Below, in pieces: positions 22,794-22,853 of a DNA stretch of 22,853 nt. Below the pieces are notes generated by a model, which searched no databases, had not been told where the DNA came from, and saw nothing but the letters and a program-made list of their open reading frames with translations. The stretch is from an uncultured Oscillospiraceae bacterium. Lineage in GTDB: Bacteria; Bacillota; Clostridia; Oscillospirales; Acutalibacteraceae. The stretch's first letter is position 1, and each line of letters opens with the position of its first letter. The position numbers and the translations under genes were made by a program. Location of the stretch: contig URGH01000041.1 of assembly GCA_900547305.1 (NCBI GenBank), positions 1 through 22,853 of the forward strand, written 5' to 3'.

Positions 22794-22853
22794 AAGGGCA
22801 CTGGGGTGGTATTGGCGGAGCATAACAACCGACTGCCGCCTGTGGCGGATTAA

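Larger units (their letters stand above)
22667..22853. other. Non-coding, palindrome-rich tail of the window
   Basis: No convincing gene is present. A 29-codon open frame from ATG 22676 runs through the inverted repeats and has no ribosome site. Besides the three stem-loops listed separately, CCGCC-TGT-GGCGG at 22836-22848 forms a fourth small hairpin, and a further GGCGG at 22814-22818 could also pair with it. The density of CCGCC/GGCGG arms suggests a dispersed intergenic repeat element. Confidence 0.45.

Noticed and set aside
1..22853. CRISPR array, tRNA, rRNA, insertion sequence or phage genes
   Set aside because: No regularly spaced direct repeats, cloverleaf-like segments, transposase motifs or phage structural genes were seen by reading; a covariance-model search would be needed to exclude small RNAs.

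Overview
The window reads as a low-to-mid GC, spore-forming member of the Clostridia, probably a gut or rumen Oscillospirales-type bacterium. This rests on the gene families (spoIIID, a YlbF/RicA-like gene between miaB and mutS, shared-ATPase sugar importers, DUF5696), Gram-positive export signals and strong AAAGGAGG-like ribosome sites. All convincing genes lie on the + strand. The lineage is inferred from gene content, not from a marker alignment.

Region 1 (1-17731) is a glycan-acquisition locus. It opens with the C-terminal part of a parallel beta-helix protein. A lipoprotein solute-binding protein follows, then a very large solute-binding protein with two jelly-roll-like domains and a coiled coil in front. 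Next come two sugar-ABC permeases, a beta-propeller/TPR protein with a C-terminal membrane anchor, a YIP1-family membrane protein and a secreted DUF5696 protein. A second pair of sugar-ABC permeases, a membrane-spanning AraC-family regulator and a cytoplasmic GH78-like glycosidase complete the locus. Genes are packed tightly, three junctions being ATGA stop/start overlaps. No ATPase is encoded, so both permease pairs probably borrow a shared MsmX/MsmK-type ATPase encoded elsewhere. The picture is of surface binding and processing of a glycan, import of oligosaccharides, sensing by the AraC protein and final cleavage inside the cell. The substrate is not fixed by the sequence; the beta-helix plus GH78-like pair makes a rhamnose-containing, pectin-like glycan a reasonable guess.

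Region 2 (17732-18192) is the boundary. spoIIID has a near-ideal sigma-E promoter and a hairpin in its 5' leader. Downstream, a GC-rich stem-loop carries the -35 box of a near-consensus sigma-A promoter for the next operon.

Region 3 (18193-22666) is a core operon: miaB (tRNA methylthiotransferase), a YlbF/RicA-like protein with a cysteine-rich tail, and mutS. The same order, with cotE inserted, is known from Bacillus subtilis. Region 4 (22667-22853) is a short non-coding stretch packed with inverted repeats.

The least explained material is the transporter cassette (two binding proteins, two permease pairs, propeller/TPR, YIP1, DUF5696). The families are recognisable, but their joint function is not evident from the sequence.
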